Assembly (NCBI GenBank): GCA_038207585.1
Contig: JBBQZP010000036.1
Span: forward strand, 1-34,825
Direction of reading: 5' to 3'
DNA: 34,825 nt
Origin: JBBQZP01 sp038207585
GTDB taxonomy: Bacteria; Pseudomonadota; Alphaproteobacteria; Rhodobacterales; Rhodobacteraceae
Positions within the stretch are counted from its first letter, which is position 1, and each line of letters begins with the position of its first letter. Below, one piece after another: positions 8,338 through 15,536 of the stretch. The position numbers were made by a program, and so were the translations under genes. The notes beneath the pieces were generated by a model. That model saw only the letters and a list, made by a program, of their open reading frames with translations, was not told where the DNA came from and made no database searches.

Positions 8338-10355
8338 TCGGCCGCCATCGGTGTGGCCGCGCGCGCCGCCTCGCCCGCAGCCAGTTCGCCCATCAGTTTG
8401 GAGGCGCGCGCAACCGGGTTGGTCAGGTAGAACTGCGTAAAGGCCGGGCGGAAATCGGCCTTGCCCATCGCTTTGACCTCAAGCGGGGTCCAGTCGTTTT
8501 CAGCAACCTCATCGATCCGGCCCAGATGCGGATGTGCCGCAACCAGAGCCTTGCGCAAGGCGGCCAGACTGTCCCACGGCAACGTCGCCCCCAGTTCGGC
8601 CGACAGCGCCCGCAGGATCGCCCAGTTCTCCTTTGCCTCGCCCGGCGCAAAGCCTGCGCGCAAAGCCAGTTGCGGGCGGCCTTCGGTGTTCACGAACAGG
8701 CCGTTTTCCTCGGTGTAGGTGGCACTTGGCAGGATGATATCGGCGCGCATCGCACCCCGGTCGCCGTGGCTGCCCTGATAGACCACGAATGCACCGGGTG
8801 CGATGTCAACCTCATCGGCGCCCAGATTGTAAATCACCTCGGCCCCGTCGGTCGCCGCAGACAAGCCGCCCTCGGTGACCGCGCCCACGTCCATCGCCCC
8901 CACGCGCGATGCAGCGGTGTGCAGGATCAAAAGTTTCGAGCCGGAGTTTTCCGCCAGCCGCATCGCATGGGCCAGAACGGCCGCACCGTCAGCCTCGGCA
9001 ATCGCACCCTGCCCCACGATCACGATCGTGGGCTTGGCCTTCGTCTCATCACTGATGGTCATCGACGACAGCTTTTCCAAGGCTGCGCGGTCGGTGCCGA
9101 CATGTGCGTAATCATAGGTCAGATCGACCGCCTGCCCGACCAACCCGATCTGCGCGCCCTTCAGCCATGCTTTACGGATGCGCGCGTTCAGAACGGGAGC
9201 CTCAATCCGCGGATTGGTTCCGACAAGCTGGATCATCTGCGCGTCGTCAATATCCTCGATCCGAGCGGTGCCGGCGTAGGCCGAGCGGTTGCCTGCAGGC
9301 AGCTTCGCGCCATCGGTGCGGCATTCGACATTCCCGCCCATGCCTTCGATCAGCGCTTTCAGGCTGTAGGTCGCCTCGACCGGGGCCAGATCGCCGACAA
9401 GCCCCGCAACCTTGCGGCCCTTCATCGCTGCGGCCGCCGCCGCCAAAGCCTCACCCCAGCCCGCCTTGCGCAACTTGCCATTCTCGCGGATGTAGGGCGT
9501 ATCAAGCCGCTGACGGCGCAACCCGTCCCAGACGAACCGGGTCTTGTCGGAAATCCACTCCTCGTTCACGCCGTCATGGTTGCGCGGCAGAATGCGCATG
9601 ACTTCGCGGCCCTTGGTATCAACCCTGATATTGGACCCCAGCGCATCCATCACGTCGATGGTTTCGGTCTTGGTCAACTCCCAAGGCCGCGCCGTAAAGG
9701 CATAGGGCTTGGAGGTCAGCGCCCCCACCGGGCACAGATCAATGATGTTGCCTTGCAGGTTCGAATCCAATGTCTGGTTCAGATAGCTGGTGATTTCCGC
9801 ATCCTCGCCACGCCCGGTCTGGCCCATCTGGGTGATGCCCGCGACCTCGGTCGTGAAACGCACGCAGCGGGTGCAGGAAATGCAGCGCGTCATCTGGGTG
9901 GCGACCAATGGGCCAAGATCCAGATCCTCGGTAGCGCGCTTGGGTTCGCGGTAGCGGCTGAAATCAACGCCGTAGGCCATGGCCTGATCCTGCAAGTCAC
10001 ACTCGCCGCCCTGATCACAGATCGGACAATCGAGCGGATGGTTGATCAGCAGGAATTCCATCACCCCCTCGCGGGCCTTTTTCACCATCGGCGAGTTGGT
10101 CTTGATGACGGGCGGCTGGCCTTCGGGGCCGGGGCGCAGGTCTTTGACCTGCATCGCGCACGACGCGGCGGGCTTGGGCGGGCCGCCCACAACTTCGACC
10201 AGACACATCCGGCAGTTGCCCGCGATGGTCAGGCGCTCATGATAGCAAAAGCGGGGAATTTCGACCCCCGCCGCCTCGCAGGCCTGAATAAGCGTCAGCG
10301 CCCCTTCCACCTCGACCTCGGTGCCGTCGATGATCAGTTTCTTGAGGTTCGCCAT
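8334..10355 (-). CDS. nuoG: NADH-quinone oxidoreductase subunit G
   Basis: Largest peripheral subunit of complex I, 673 residues, in the NADH dehydrogenase module. The ferredoxin-type N-terminus holds the 2Fe-2S ligands Cys37, 48, 51 and 66. The His/Cys cluster N5 is His106, Cys110, 113 and 119 (NHPLDCPICDQGGECDLQD). The next 4Fe-4S site has Cys158, 161, 164 and 208. The rest is the molybdopterin-oxidoreductase-like fold, which carries no cofactor in this family. The gene follows the DUF5333-like lipoprotein at 10413 after 57 bases. Confidence 0.97.
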   Translation of the reverse strand: MANLKKLIIDGTEVEVEGALTLIQACEAAGVEIPRFCYHERLTIAGNCRMCLVEVVGGPPKPAASCAMQVKDLRPGPEGQPPVIKTNSPMVKKAREGVMEFLLINHPLDCPICDQGGECDLQDQAMAYGVDFSRYREPKRATEDLDLGPLVATQMTRCISCTRCVRFTTEVAGITQMGQTGRGEDAEITSYLNQTLDSNLQGNIIDLCPVGALTSKPYAFTARPWELTKTETIDVMDALGSNIRVDTKGREVMRILPRNHDGVNEEWISDKTRFVWDGLRRQRLDTPYIRENGKLRKAGWGEALAAAAAAMKGRKVAGLVGDLAPVEATYSLKALIEGMGGNVECRTDGAKLPAGNRSAYAGTARIEDIDDAQMIQLVGTNPRIEAPVLNARIRKAWLKGAQIGLVGQAVDLTYDYAHVGTDRAALEKLSSMTISDETKAKPTIVIVGQGAIAEADGAAVLAHAMRLAENSGSKLLILHTAASRVGAMDVGAVTEGGLSAATDGAEVIYNLGADEVDIAPGAFVVYQGSHGDRGAMRADIILPSATYTEENGLFVNTEGRPQLALRAGFAPGEAKENWAILRALSAELGATLPWDSLAALRKALVAAHPHLGRIDEVAENDWTPLEVKAMGKADFRPAFTQFYLTNPVARASKLMGELAAGEAARAATPMAAE

Positions 10356-10412
10356 GATCTTGCCCTTCCGTCTGATAGCCTGCCCGTGCCGCCGACGACT
10401 CGCGCCCGCTTC

Positions 10413-10847
10413 CTACCGCGCCAGCAGGTATTTGCCAATTGCCGTCTTCTCGGCGATGTCCGCCCGCCCGGCGGCGCACCATGTCCGCTTGTCAGAAAAC
10501 ACGACTCCACGCCGTTTTACATAGTCCAGAAACTGCTTTTGCAATTCACGTTCCGGCAACTGCGATATCTCCAACGCCGAGTCCAGAACATCGTCATAGC
10601 CTTCGGCCTGAACCCGCAGCGCCAGCAATTCGAACTGACGCTTTTTCTCGGCCTCGTTGAAGGTCAATTCCGACGGGCATTTGCGCGCGATATCGCGGGC
10701 GTTGAAGGCGGCATTCAACTCGGCCACCATATCGGGGGGCAGTTTGGTCAGAAGCTTTGCGTCCGGGGCCGGGCTTTCACCACAAGCCGACAAAAACACC
10801 AAAAAGGCGGTGGCCATGACGGCGACCGGGAGTTTTCTTGCAAACAT
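10413..10847 (-). CDS. DUF5333-like lipoprotein, copy 3 (nearest nuoG)
   Basis: A 144-residue predicted lipoprotein: signal peptide MFARKLPVAVMATAFLVFLSAC with lipobox LSAC (Cys22). The mature part has Cys57 (ARKCPSELTFNEAE) and Cys124 (RTWCAAGRADIAEKT), with FLDYVKRRGVVF between them. The same layout occurs in the genes at 10859 and 11915, so the three are paralogues. From memory this matches DUF5333, a family seen in nuo operons of Rhodobacteraceae; no function is established that I know of. It begins 11 bases after its upstream paralogue. A disulfide between the two conserved Cys is an inference. Confidence 0.85.
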   Translation of the reverse strand: MFARKLPVAVMATAFLVFLSACGESPAPDAKLLTKLPPDMVAELNAAFNARDIARKCPSELTFNEAEKKRQFELLALRVQAEGYDDVLDSALEISQLPERELQKQFLDYVKRRGVVFSDKRTWCAAGRADIAEKTAIGKYLLAR

Positions 10848-10858
10848 GCCGCGCCCCC

Positions 10859-11305
10859 TTATGACCGCTTGCGCAAAAACGCGCCAACCGGCGAGGCCGC
10901 CGCAATCTCGGCATCACCCGCCGCGCACCATGACGCATCTTCGGTCAAAAGGATGTCGCGCTTTTCGACATAGGCCAGAAACTCATTCTGCATTTCCTTG
11001 CTGTCCAGATAGCCGTCCAGCGTGCGTTCATTGAAATTGCCAGCGCCGTTGGCTGCGTAAAAGTCGCGCACTGTCTTGGCAAACTTCTCGAACCCTGCCT
11101 CATTGAACCGAAGCGCGGTCTTGCAGTTGCGCGCGGTAGCATTCGCAAGCGCAGCCGCGGTCAGATTGGCCTTCATATCCGGCGGAAGCTGCAATGCCGC
11201 ACTGGCAAGCGGCTTCTCCGTGCAGCCCGCTGTTGCAAGCACCATCACGATGCCACCAAGGGCCAACGCCCGCAGCGACCAACTGGCCGAAGTCCTGTCA
11301 AACAC
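10859..11305 (-). CDS. DUF5333-like lipoprotein, copy 2
   Basis: With a GTG start at 11305 the protein has 148 residues and begins MFDRTSASWSLRALALGG. An AAAGG element lies about 8 bases ahead. An in-frame GTG at 11314 is possible but has no spaced ribosome site. The signal peptide ends ATAGC (Cys28); Thr at -3 makes the lipobox imperfect, so simple secretion is an alternative. Conserved Cys61 (ARNCKTALRFNEAG) and Cys127 (ASWCAAGDAEIAAAS) are 66 residues apart, as in the neighbouring copies. The start overlaps the end of the 57-residue ORF at 11298 by 8 bases. Confidence 0.82.
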   Translation of the reverse strand: MFDRTSASWSLRALALGGIVMVLATAGCTEKPLASAALQLPPDMKANLTAAALANATARNCKTALRFNEAGFEKFAKTVRDFYAANGAGNFNERTLDGYLDSKEMQNEFLAYVEKRDILLTEDASWCAAGDAEIAAASPVGAFLRKRS

Positions 11306-11471
11306 GTCTTGCACCTTTCATCCACACGGCGGCCAACATGGTGATGAACCATCCCCACACGCCCTGCGGCGCGTCTTTGGTCTGCTTGGGCGGGGTCGCG
11401 GCACGGATGCCCTGCATCTGCCGCTCCATCTCACGCATCTGATATTTCGGATCAAGACTGCCGTAGCACAT
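11298..11471 (-). CDS. Small ORF, 57-residue single-helix membrane protein
   Basis: This reverse-strand ORF fills most of the gap between two lipoprotein genes. It begins MCYGSLDPKYQMREMERQMQ and contains one hydrophobic segment near the C-terminus (GVWGWFITMLAAVWM, about residues 37-51), followed by a basic tail. The N-terminal half is charged and could form a short helix or coiled coil. It has only a weak AAAGGGTG element 7 or more bases ahead of the ATG. Its stop lies within the start region of the next gene, the operon's usual pattern, which favours a real gene. I do not recognise a family. Confidence 0.6.
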   Translation of the reverse strand: MCYGSLDPKYQMREMERQMQGIRAATPPKQTKDAPQGVWGWFITMLAAVWMKGARRV

Positions 11472-11502
11472 TGGTTTTACACCCTTTCACAAACGCTTCG
11501 CA

Positions 11503-11925
11503 TCACGTACAGGCCCCCGGAAAGGACCACGCCCCGCCCACATACCGCCCCTGAGCCAATGGGTTGAACCTCATGCCGTTCGCGGTGCAGCCCTGTTCGG
11601 CAACCGCCTTGGCCAGCCGCCCGTCGCTGTTGGTCAACGCGCCGTCTGGCAGCACCCGCAGCGTCATGCCCGCCACCCGAACCACCTGCCCGCCCGAAAG
11701 AGCTGTGCCATCGGGGCCGGGGGCAATGTCGACCAGATAAGCCTCACCCTGAACGCTGACCGGCACCTGAGCCGCCCGCGCCAATGGGGCGGGTTGCGAT
11801 GCGGGGGTGGTGCCGCACCCGGCAATCCCAGTTGTACAAAGAACCAGCGCCGCCAGCCTGCCCTTGACGGCATGGTGTCGGCGGGCCGTTAGCAGGCCGC
11901 AGACAAAGGCAGTTTCAGCGGGCAT
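11503..11925 (-). CDS. Predicted lipoprotein of unknown function
   Basis: The likely start is the ATG at 11925 (MPAETAFVCGLLTARRHHAV), overlapping the end of the preceding DUF5333-like gene by 11 bases and giving about 140 residues. The n-region is unusually long, but a clear lipobox follows (LVLCTTGIAGCGTT). The mature domain of about 100 residues has a repeated beta-like pattern (QGEAYLVDIAPGPDG, VVRVAGMTLRVLPDGALT) and two Cys near the end (EQGCTANGMRFNPLAQGRY, FPGACT). I do not recognise the family. It would be anchored in a membrane facing the periplasm, like its lipoprotein neighbours. Confidence 0.72.
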   Translation of the reverse strand: MPAETAFVCGLLTARRHHAVKGRLAALVLCTTGIAGCGTTPASQPAPLARAAQVPVSVQGEAYLVDIAPGPDGTALSGGQVVRVAGMTLRVLPDGALTNSDGRLAKAVAEQGCTANGMRFNPLAQGRYVGGAWSFPGACT

Positions 11926-12364
11926 TGAGAAACGACCCAATTCTGGTCTTTTCCGCGATCTCTGCACGTCCCGCGGGGCACCAAGTCTGGTTGTCAGCAA
12001 AGACGACCTTGCGCTTTTTGGCATAGGCAAGGTAGCGTTGCGCAATCGCCTCTGCATCCAAGCCTACGGGAAAACCATCGCGCAGGACGGCCACAAAGTC
12101 CTGATCCGGAAATCTGGCGTCTATGGCGCGATAGAGTTTTTCTTCGGCGGCCTTGTCGAGCTGAAACTCTTTTGGACATCCCTCTGCAATGGACTCGGCA
12201 ATAAGCGATGCCTCGATAAACTCGTAAGCTTCCTGCGCATCCTTGGGGAAAATCGGAGACGGCGCTGGTGCGTTTGGCGCTGTTTGCGGCGCGCAGGCCA
12301 TGGCCAGAAACGCTGTGGCGCACAGCGCAAGAACCGAGCGACAGGATGATCGAGCCGCCCTCAT
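11915..12364 (-). CDS. DUF5333-like exported protein, copy 1
   Basis: With the ATG at 12364 the protein has 149 residues. The start overlaps the stop of the DUF3291-type gene by 4 bases (ATGA). The N-terminus MRAARSSCRSVLALCATAFL followed by AMAC is a signal peptide. The lipobox is weak, so either lipidation at Cys24 or ordinary cleavage is possible. Conserved Cys63 (AEGCPKEFQLDKAAEE) and Cys129 (QTWCPAGRAEIAEKT), with YLAYAKKRKVVF between, match the copies at 10859 and 10413. It is the most diverged of the three in the middle segment. Confidence 0.85.
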   Translation of the reverse strand: MRAARSSCRSVLALCATAFLAMACAPQTAPNAPAPSPIFPKDAQEAYEFIEASLIAESIAEGCPKEFQLDKAAEEKLYRAIDARFPDQDFVAVLRDGFPVGLDAEAIAQRYLAYAKKRKVVFADNQTWCPAGRAEIAEKTRIGSFLNAR

Positions 12365-12858
12365 TCCGCCGCCTGCGCGCAGCCGTGGGTCTTCCACGCC
12401 TGCGCCTCTTTCAGATACGCCCAGCCAAAGGCATGATCACTGTCGCCGTGGGCTTCCTTGTGCGCCAAACGCTCCAACGCCTCGTCCAGCGTGGGTTGAT
12501 GCCCGACAGGCACCCACCACATCACGAAATGCATCTTCCCCAGCACCTCGAACCATTCGGCGCGGCGTTCGTAGAACTGCCGATGCACGGTGTTCCAGAC
12601 AAAGGCTTCCAGCGTTTCGACCGATTCCCAGACGGTCAGGTTCGACACAAACTGCGGATCGCCGCCGATCTTGGCATCGGTGTTCCCGGTGCCCGGCTCG
12701 CCCGAGCCTTCTGCCATCCACACAAACCCCGGCATCCGCTTGCCAAGGCCGTTCACCCGGTCAAGTGCCGCCATGAATTCCGCCACGCGCGGATCATCCG
12801 TGGGGGCCAGCAGGCGGCCGATGTTGAGTTCGGCGAGATGGTGGGTGGTCAGGTTCAA
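12361..12858 (-). CDS. DUF3291-type protein
   Basis: A 165-residue soluble protein. I choose a TTG start at 12858 (MNLTTHHLAELNIGRLLAPT): an AAGGAG lies 6 bases upstream, and the open frame beyond that runs into the preceding zinc-knuckle gene. The sequence has the hallmarks of DUF3291 as I know it: HHLAELNIGRL at the start, FVSNLTVWESVETLEAFVWNTVH in the centre and MHFVMWWVPVGHQPTLDEALERL later. The fold is thought to resemble antibiotic-biosynthesis monooxygenases; no reaction is established. It lies 14 bases after the zinc-knuckle gene and overlaps the next gene by 4 bases. Confidence 0.85.
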   Translation of the reverse strand: MNLTTHHLAELNIGRLLAPTDDPRVAEFMAALDRVNGLGKRMPGFVWMAEGSGEPGTGNTDAKIGGDPQFVSNLTVWESVETLEAFVWNTVHRQFYERRAEWFEVLGKMHFVMWWVPVGHQPTLDEALERLAHKEAHGDSDHAFGWAYLKEAQAWKTHGCAQAAE

Positions 12859-12872
12859 AGCAGTCTCCTTCT

Positions 12873-13067
12873 TTAGCCAAGCCCGAGAGATCGTTTCGCA
12901 ATCCAGGCGATCAGGCCCAAGGTTAGACCGATCCCCACTCCGCCAAGCAGGGAAACCCGGAAACTCACAGGCTTGGCCACGTTCGGGCTTTCCCAGTCGC
13001 ACCGTGGGCATCTGTTCCCGTTGAAAGCGTGAAATCGACGGCAGCGGTCACACCACGGAAAGTTCAA
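12873..13067 (-). CDS. Zinc-knuckle small membrane protein after nuoF
   Basis: A 64-residue protein beginning MNFPWCDRCRRFHAFNGNRC from a TTG at 13067, 15 bases after the nuoF stop; no strong ribosome site is visible. Cys6-x2-Cys9 and Cys20-x2-Cys23 form a two-knuckle metal site of zinc-ribbon or rubredoxin type. A single helix follows (about residues 38-56, LLGGVGIGLTLGLIAWIA) with a short basic tail. The next gene starts 14 bases after the stop. The metal (zinc or iron) cannot be told from sequence. Function is unknown. Confidence 0.72.
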   Translation of the reverse strand: MNFPWCDRCRRFHAFNGNRCPRCDWESPNVAKPVSFRVSLLGGVGIGLTLGLIAWIAKRSLGLG

Positions 13068-13082
13068 ATGTCTCGTGATCTT

Positions 13083-14378
13083 TCACTCCGCCGCCATCGC
13101 CCCCATCCGCCCGGTTTTCCTGGCCTTGATCCGGTCTTCAATCTCCTCGCGGAAATGCCGCACCAGACCCTGAATCGGCCAGGCCGCCGCGTCGCCCAAG
13201 GCGCAAATCGTATGGCCTTCGACCTGTTTGGTGACTGACAACAGCATGTCGATCTCTTCCACCTCGGCCTCGCCGCGCACCAGACGGTCCATCACCCGCA
13301 TCATCCAGCCGGTGCCTTCGCGGCAGGGCGTGCATTGGCCGCAGCTTTCGTGCTTGTAGAACTTCGACAGGCGCCAGATCGCCTTGATCACATCGGTTGA
13401 CTGATCCATCACGATCACCGCCGCCGTGCCAAGACCCGAGCGTTGTTCGCGCAGCCAGTCGAAATCCATGATCGCATCGTCGCATTGTGCGGCGTTCAGC
13501 ATCGGCACGGATGACCCACCGGGGATCACCGCCTTGATGTTCTTCCAACCACCGCGCACACCGCCGCAATGCCGGTCCAATAGCTCGCGCAGCGGAATCG
13601 ACATCGCTTCTTCGACGATGCAGGGGTTCATCACATGGCCCGAGATGCCGAAGATCTTGGTCCCCACATTGTTCGGCCGCCCGATCGAGGAAAACCACCC
13701 CGCCCCGCGTCGCAAAATGGTGGGCACCACGGCGATGGATTCAACGTTGTTCACCGTCGTTGGGCAGCCATAAAGGCCCGAGCCTGCCGGGAACGGCGGC
13801 TTCATCCGGGGCATGCCCTTCTTGCCCTCAAGGCTTTCCAGCAGCGCTGTTTCCTCGCCGCAGATATAGGCACCTGCGCCGTGGTGCAGGTAAAGGTCGT
13901 AATCATAGCCTGATCCGCAGGCGTTCTTTCCTAGATACCCCGCATCATACGCCTCATCAATCGCGCGCTGCAGGGCCTCTTTCTCGCGGATGTATTCGCC
14001 GCGAATGTAGATATAGCCCGCAACGGCGTTCATCGCGAAGCCCGCGATCAGGCAGCCTTCGACCAGCGTGTGCGGATCGTGGCGCATGATCTCGCGGTCT
14101 TTGCAGGTTCCGGGCTCGGATTCGTCGGCGTTGACCACCAGATAGCTGGGCCGCCCGTCCGATTGCTTGGGCATGAACGACCATTTCAGGCCGGTGGGAA
14201 AGCCAGCCCCGCCCCGGCCCCGCAGACCCGACGCCTTGACCTGATCAACAATCCAGTCGCGGCCCTGCGCCAGAAACCCCTTGGTCCCATCCCAATGGCC
14301 GCGCTTTTTGGCTCCGGCAAGGCTGCGGTCATGCATCCCGTAGATATTCGTGAAAATGCGGTCCTGATCCTTCAGCAT
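13083..14378 (-). CDS. nuoF: NADH-quinone oxidoreductase subunit F
   Basis: NADH-binding flavoprotein of complex I, 431 residues, normal length. GLRGRGGAGFPTGLKWSF at residues 51-68 is the NADH/FMN glycine-rich loop. ESEPGTCKDREIM at 87-99 and GAYICGEETALLESLEGK at 169-186 are typical FMN-site segments. The 4Fe-4S N3 ligands are Cys346, 349, 352 (ESCGQCTPCREGTGW) and Cys392. It starts 15 bases after the small two-helix protein. It passes electrons from NADH to NuoE and NuoG. Confidence 0.97.
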   Translation of the reverse strand: MLKDQDRIFTNIYGMHDRSLAGAKKRGHWDGTKGFLAQGRDWIVDQVKASGLRGRGGAGFPTGLKWSFMPKQSDGRPSYLVVNADESEPGTCKDREIMRHDPHTLVEGCLIAGFAMNAVAGYIYIRGEYIREKEALQRAIDEAYDAGYLGKNACGSGYDYDLYLHHGAGAYICGEETALLESLEGKKGMPRMKPPFPAGSGLYGCPTTVNNVESIAVVPTILRRGAGWFSSIGRPNNVGTKIFGISGHVMNPCIVEEAMSIPLRELLDRHCGGVRGGWKNIKAVIPGGSSVPMLNAAQCDDAIMDFDWLREQRSGLGTAAVIVMDQSTDVIKAIWRLSKFYKHESCGQCTPCREGTGWMMRVMDRLVRGEAEVEEIDMLLSVTKQVEGHTICALGDAAAWPIQGLVRHFREEIEDRIKARKTGRMGAMAAE

Positions 14379-14393
14379 CGCCTTGCCCTTCTG

Positions 14394-14624
14394 TCAGTCG
14401 CGGTCAGCGGCCCGTCGCCGCCAGATCCGCCATGTTGCAACCATCGCCCAGACAAACGCCGCAAGTGCCGCAAAATCGAACAGGAAGGCAAAGCGGGTCT
14501 GCCACGCCATCGCTTCGCCAATCAGTTGCAGTAGCAGCCACAGCCCCATGGTCACCACCAGAACAATGGCGATCAGCCGCGCGTCGCGGGCATTCGCATG
14601 CTCTTTTGGGTCGGTCTGCGGCAT
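14394..14624 (-). CDS. Small two-helix membrane protein (DUF5337-like) before nuoF
   Basis: A 76-residue protein beginning MPQTDPKEHANARDARLIAI, with a charged N-terminus, two hydrophobic helices (about residues 17-37 and 45-63) and an Arg-rich tail (WRIWRRRAADRD). A GAGGA element precedes the ATG. From memory it fits DUF5337, a small family in nuo operons of Rhodobacteraceae. It sits 6 bases after the preceding gene and 15 before nuoF. The role is unknown; an accessory or assembly function for complex I is an inference from position. Confidence 0.8.
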   Translation of the reverse strand: MPQTDPKEHANARDARLIAIVLVVTMGLWLLLQLIGEAMAWQTRFAFLFDFAALAAFVWAMVATWRIWRRRAADRD

Positions 14625-14630
14625 CCGTCC

Positions 14631-15494
14631 TCAGTAATCGTTCGTCTTGGCGCGGATCAGGAAAGCCTCCATCCCGATCTCGCCGATCAGTTTTGCCTGC
14701 GCCACCCATTTGTCACGGGTAACGCGGCCTTTGAAGCCCTTCAGGTTTTCGTCCATCCAGGCGATTTCATTCGCACCCCAACCGGCGATCTGGTCAAAGT
14801 GGAAGATTCCCATCGAATGACACAGCTTTTCCAGAACCGGCCCGATGCCTTCGATCTGCTTCAGATCATCGCCCTTGCCCCGGCGCGGGCCTTTCAGACC
14901 CTTGGGCTGGGCCGGGCCAGCGGCGACTTTGGGCGCGGCCTTGACCTTGGGGGCCGCTTTCGGAGCGTCTGGATCAGCGGCTTTCACAGGGGTCGCCTTG
15001 GAGTTTGCAATTGCCGCCGGTTTGGCTTTCGCGGCAGCAGCAGGCTTTGCAACTTTGGCCTTCGGTGCCGGAGCGGTTGCTTGCGGCATATCAACCAAGG
15101 ACGACGCAATCGGCGCAGGCGCAGCCGTCGCAACCGGATCTGACACGAACGCAGCCGCCATTACCGGCGCGGGCAAGGCCGCAGGGGCCATCTCGGCGGC
15201 AGGTGCATGGATCGGAGCCTCGGCCATCGCGCTTGCCAGGGCCGGTGTTTGCTCAGCCACTGGCGCTGGCGCGGTCCTGGGCAGTTCACCCGCCACAACC
15301 GGACCGCTCAACTCGCGCCGGGGCAGGCCCAGGATCACGCCGACAATCGCGAACAGCACAAAACCGGTGAACGCTGCCTGCCGGAAGTTGAAACCGCCAA
15401 CCACCATGCACACGCCAAGCGCCACGAGCCCGATTCCCGCCGCAATCACCCATCCCGCCAGTTGCGGGGCCTGTTTCACCGGAACATCCGCCAT
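14631..15494 (-). CDS. Membrane-anchored Ala/Pro/Lys-rich protein with a NuoE-tail-like helix-hairpin-helix domain
   Basis: With the ATG at 15494 (MADVPVKQAPQLAGWVIAAG; AGGGAG about 8 bases upstream) it has 287 residues. Two hydrophobic helices occupy about residues 14-60. A long disordered linker of Ala, Pro and Lys follows (about 70-210). The C-terminal ~75 residues (DDLKQIEGIGPVLEKLC, FHFDQIAGW, MDENLKGFKGRVTRDKWV) contain a helix-hairpin-helix-like GIGP motif. That domain is clearly homologous to the C-terminus of the NuoE just upstream. The protein is probably an inner-membrane partner of complex I, but this is inference; the motif elsewhere binds DNA. Confidence 0.85.
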   Translation of the reverse strand: MADVPVKQAPQLAGWVIAAGIGLVALGVCMVVGGFNFRQAAFTGFVLFAIVGVILGLPRRELSGPVVAGELPRTAPAPVAEQTPALASAMAEAPIHAPAAEMAPAALPAPVMAAAFVSDPVATAAPAPIASSLVDMPQATAPAPKAKVAKPAAAAKAKPAAIANSKATPVKAADPDAPKAAPKVKAAPKVAAGPAQPKGLKGPRRGKGDDLKQIEGIGPVLEKLCHSMGIFHFDQIAGWGANEIAWMDENLKGFKGRVTRDKWVAQAKLIGEIGMEAFLIRAKTNDY

Positions 15495-15536
15495 CTCTGT
15501 CATCTCCCTCTGGTGCCGCATTTCGCGACGTTCTGG

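Noticed and set aside
8268..10973. Plus-strand 901-codon open frame antisense to nuoG and the lipoproteins
   Set aside because: It is a GC-rich shadow of real minus-strand genes; its product is Arg/Gln/His/Pro-rich with no domain or helix pattern.
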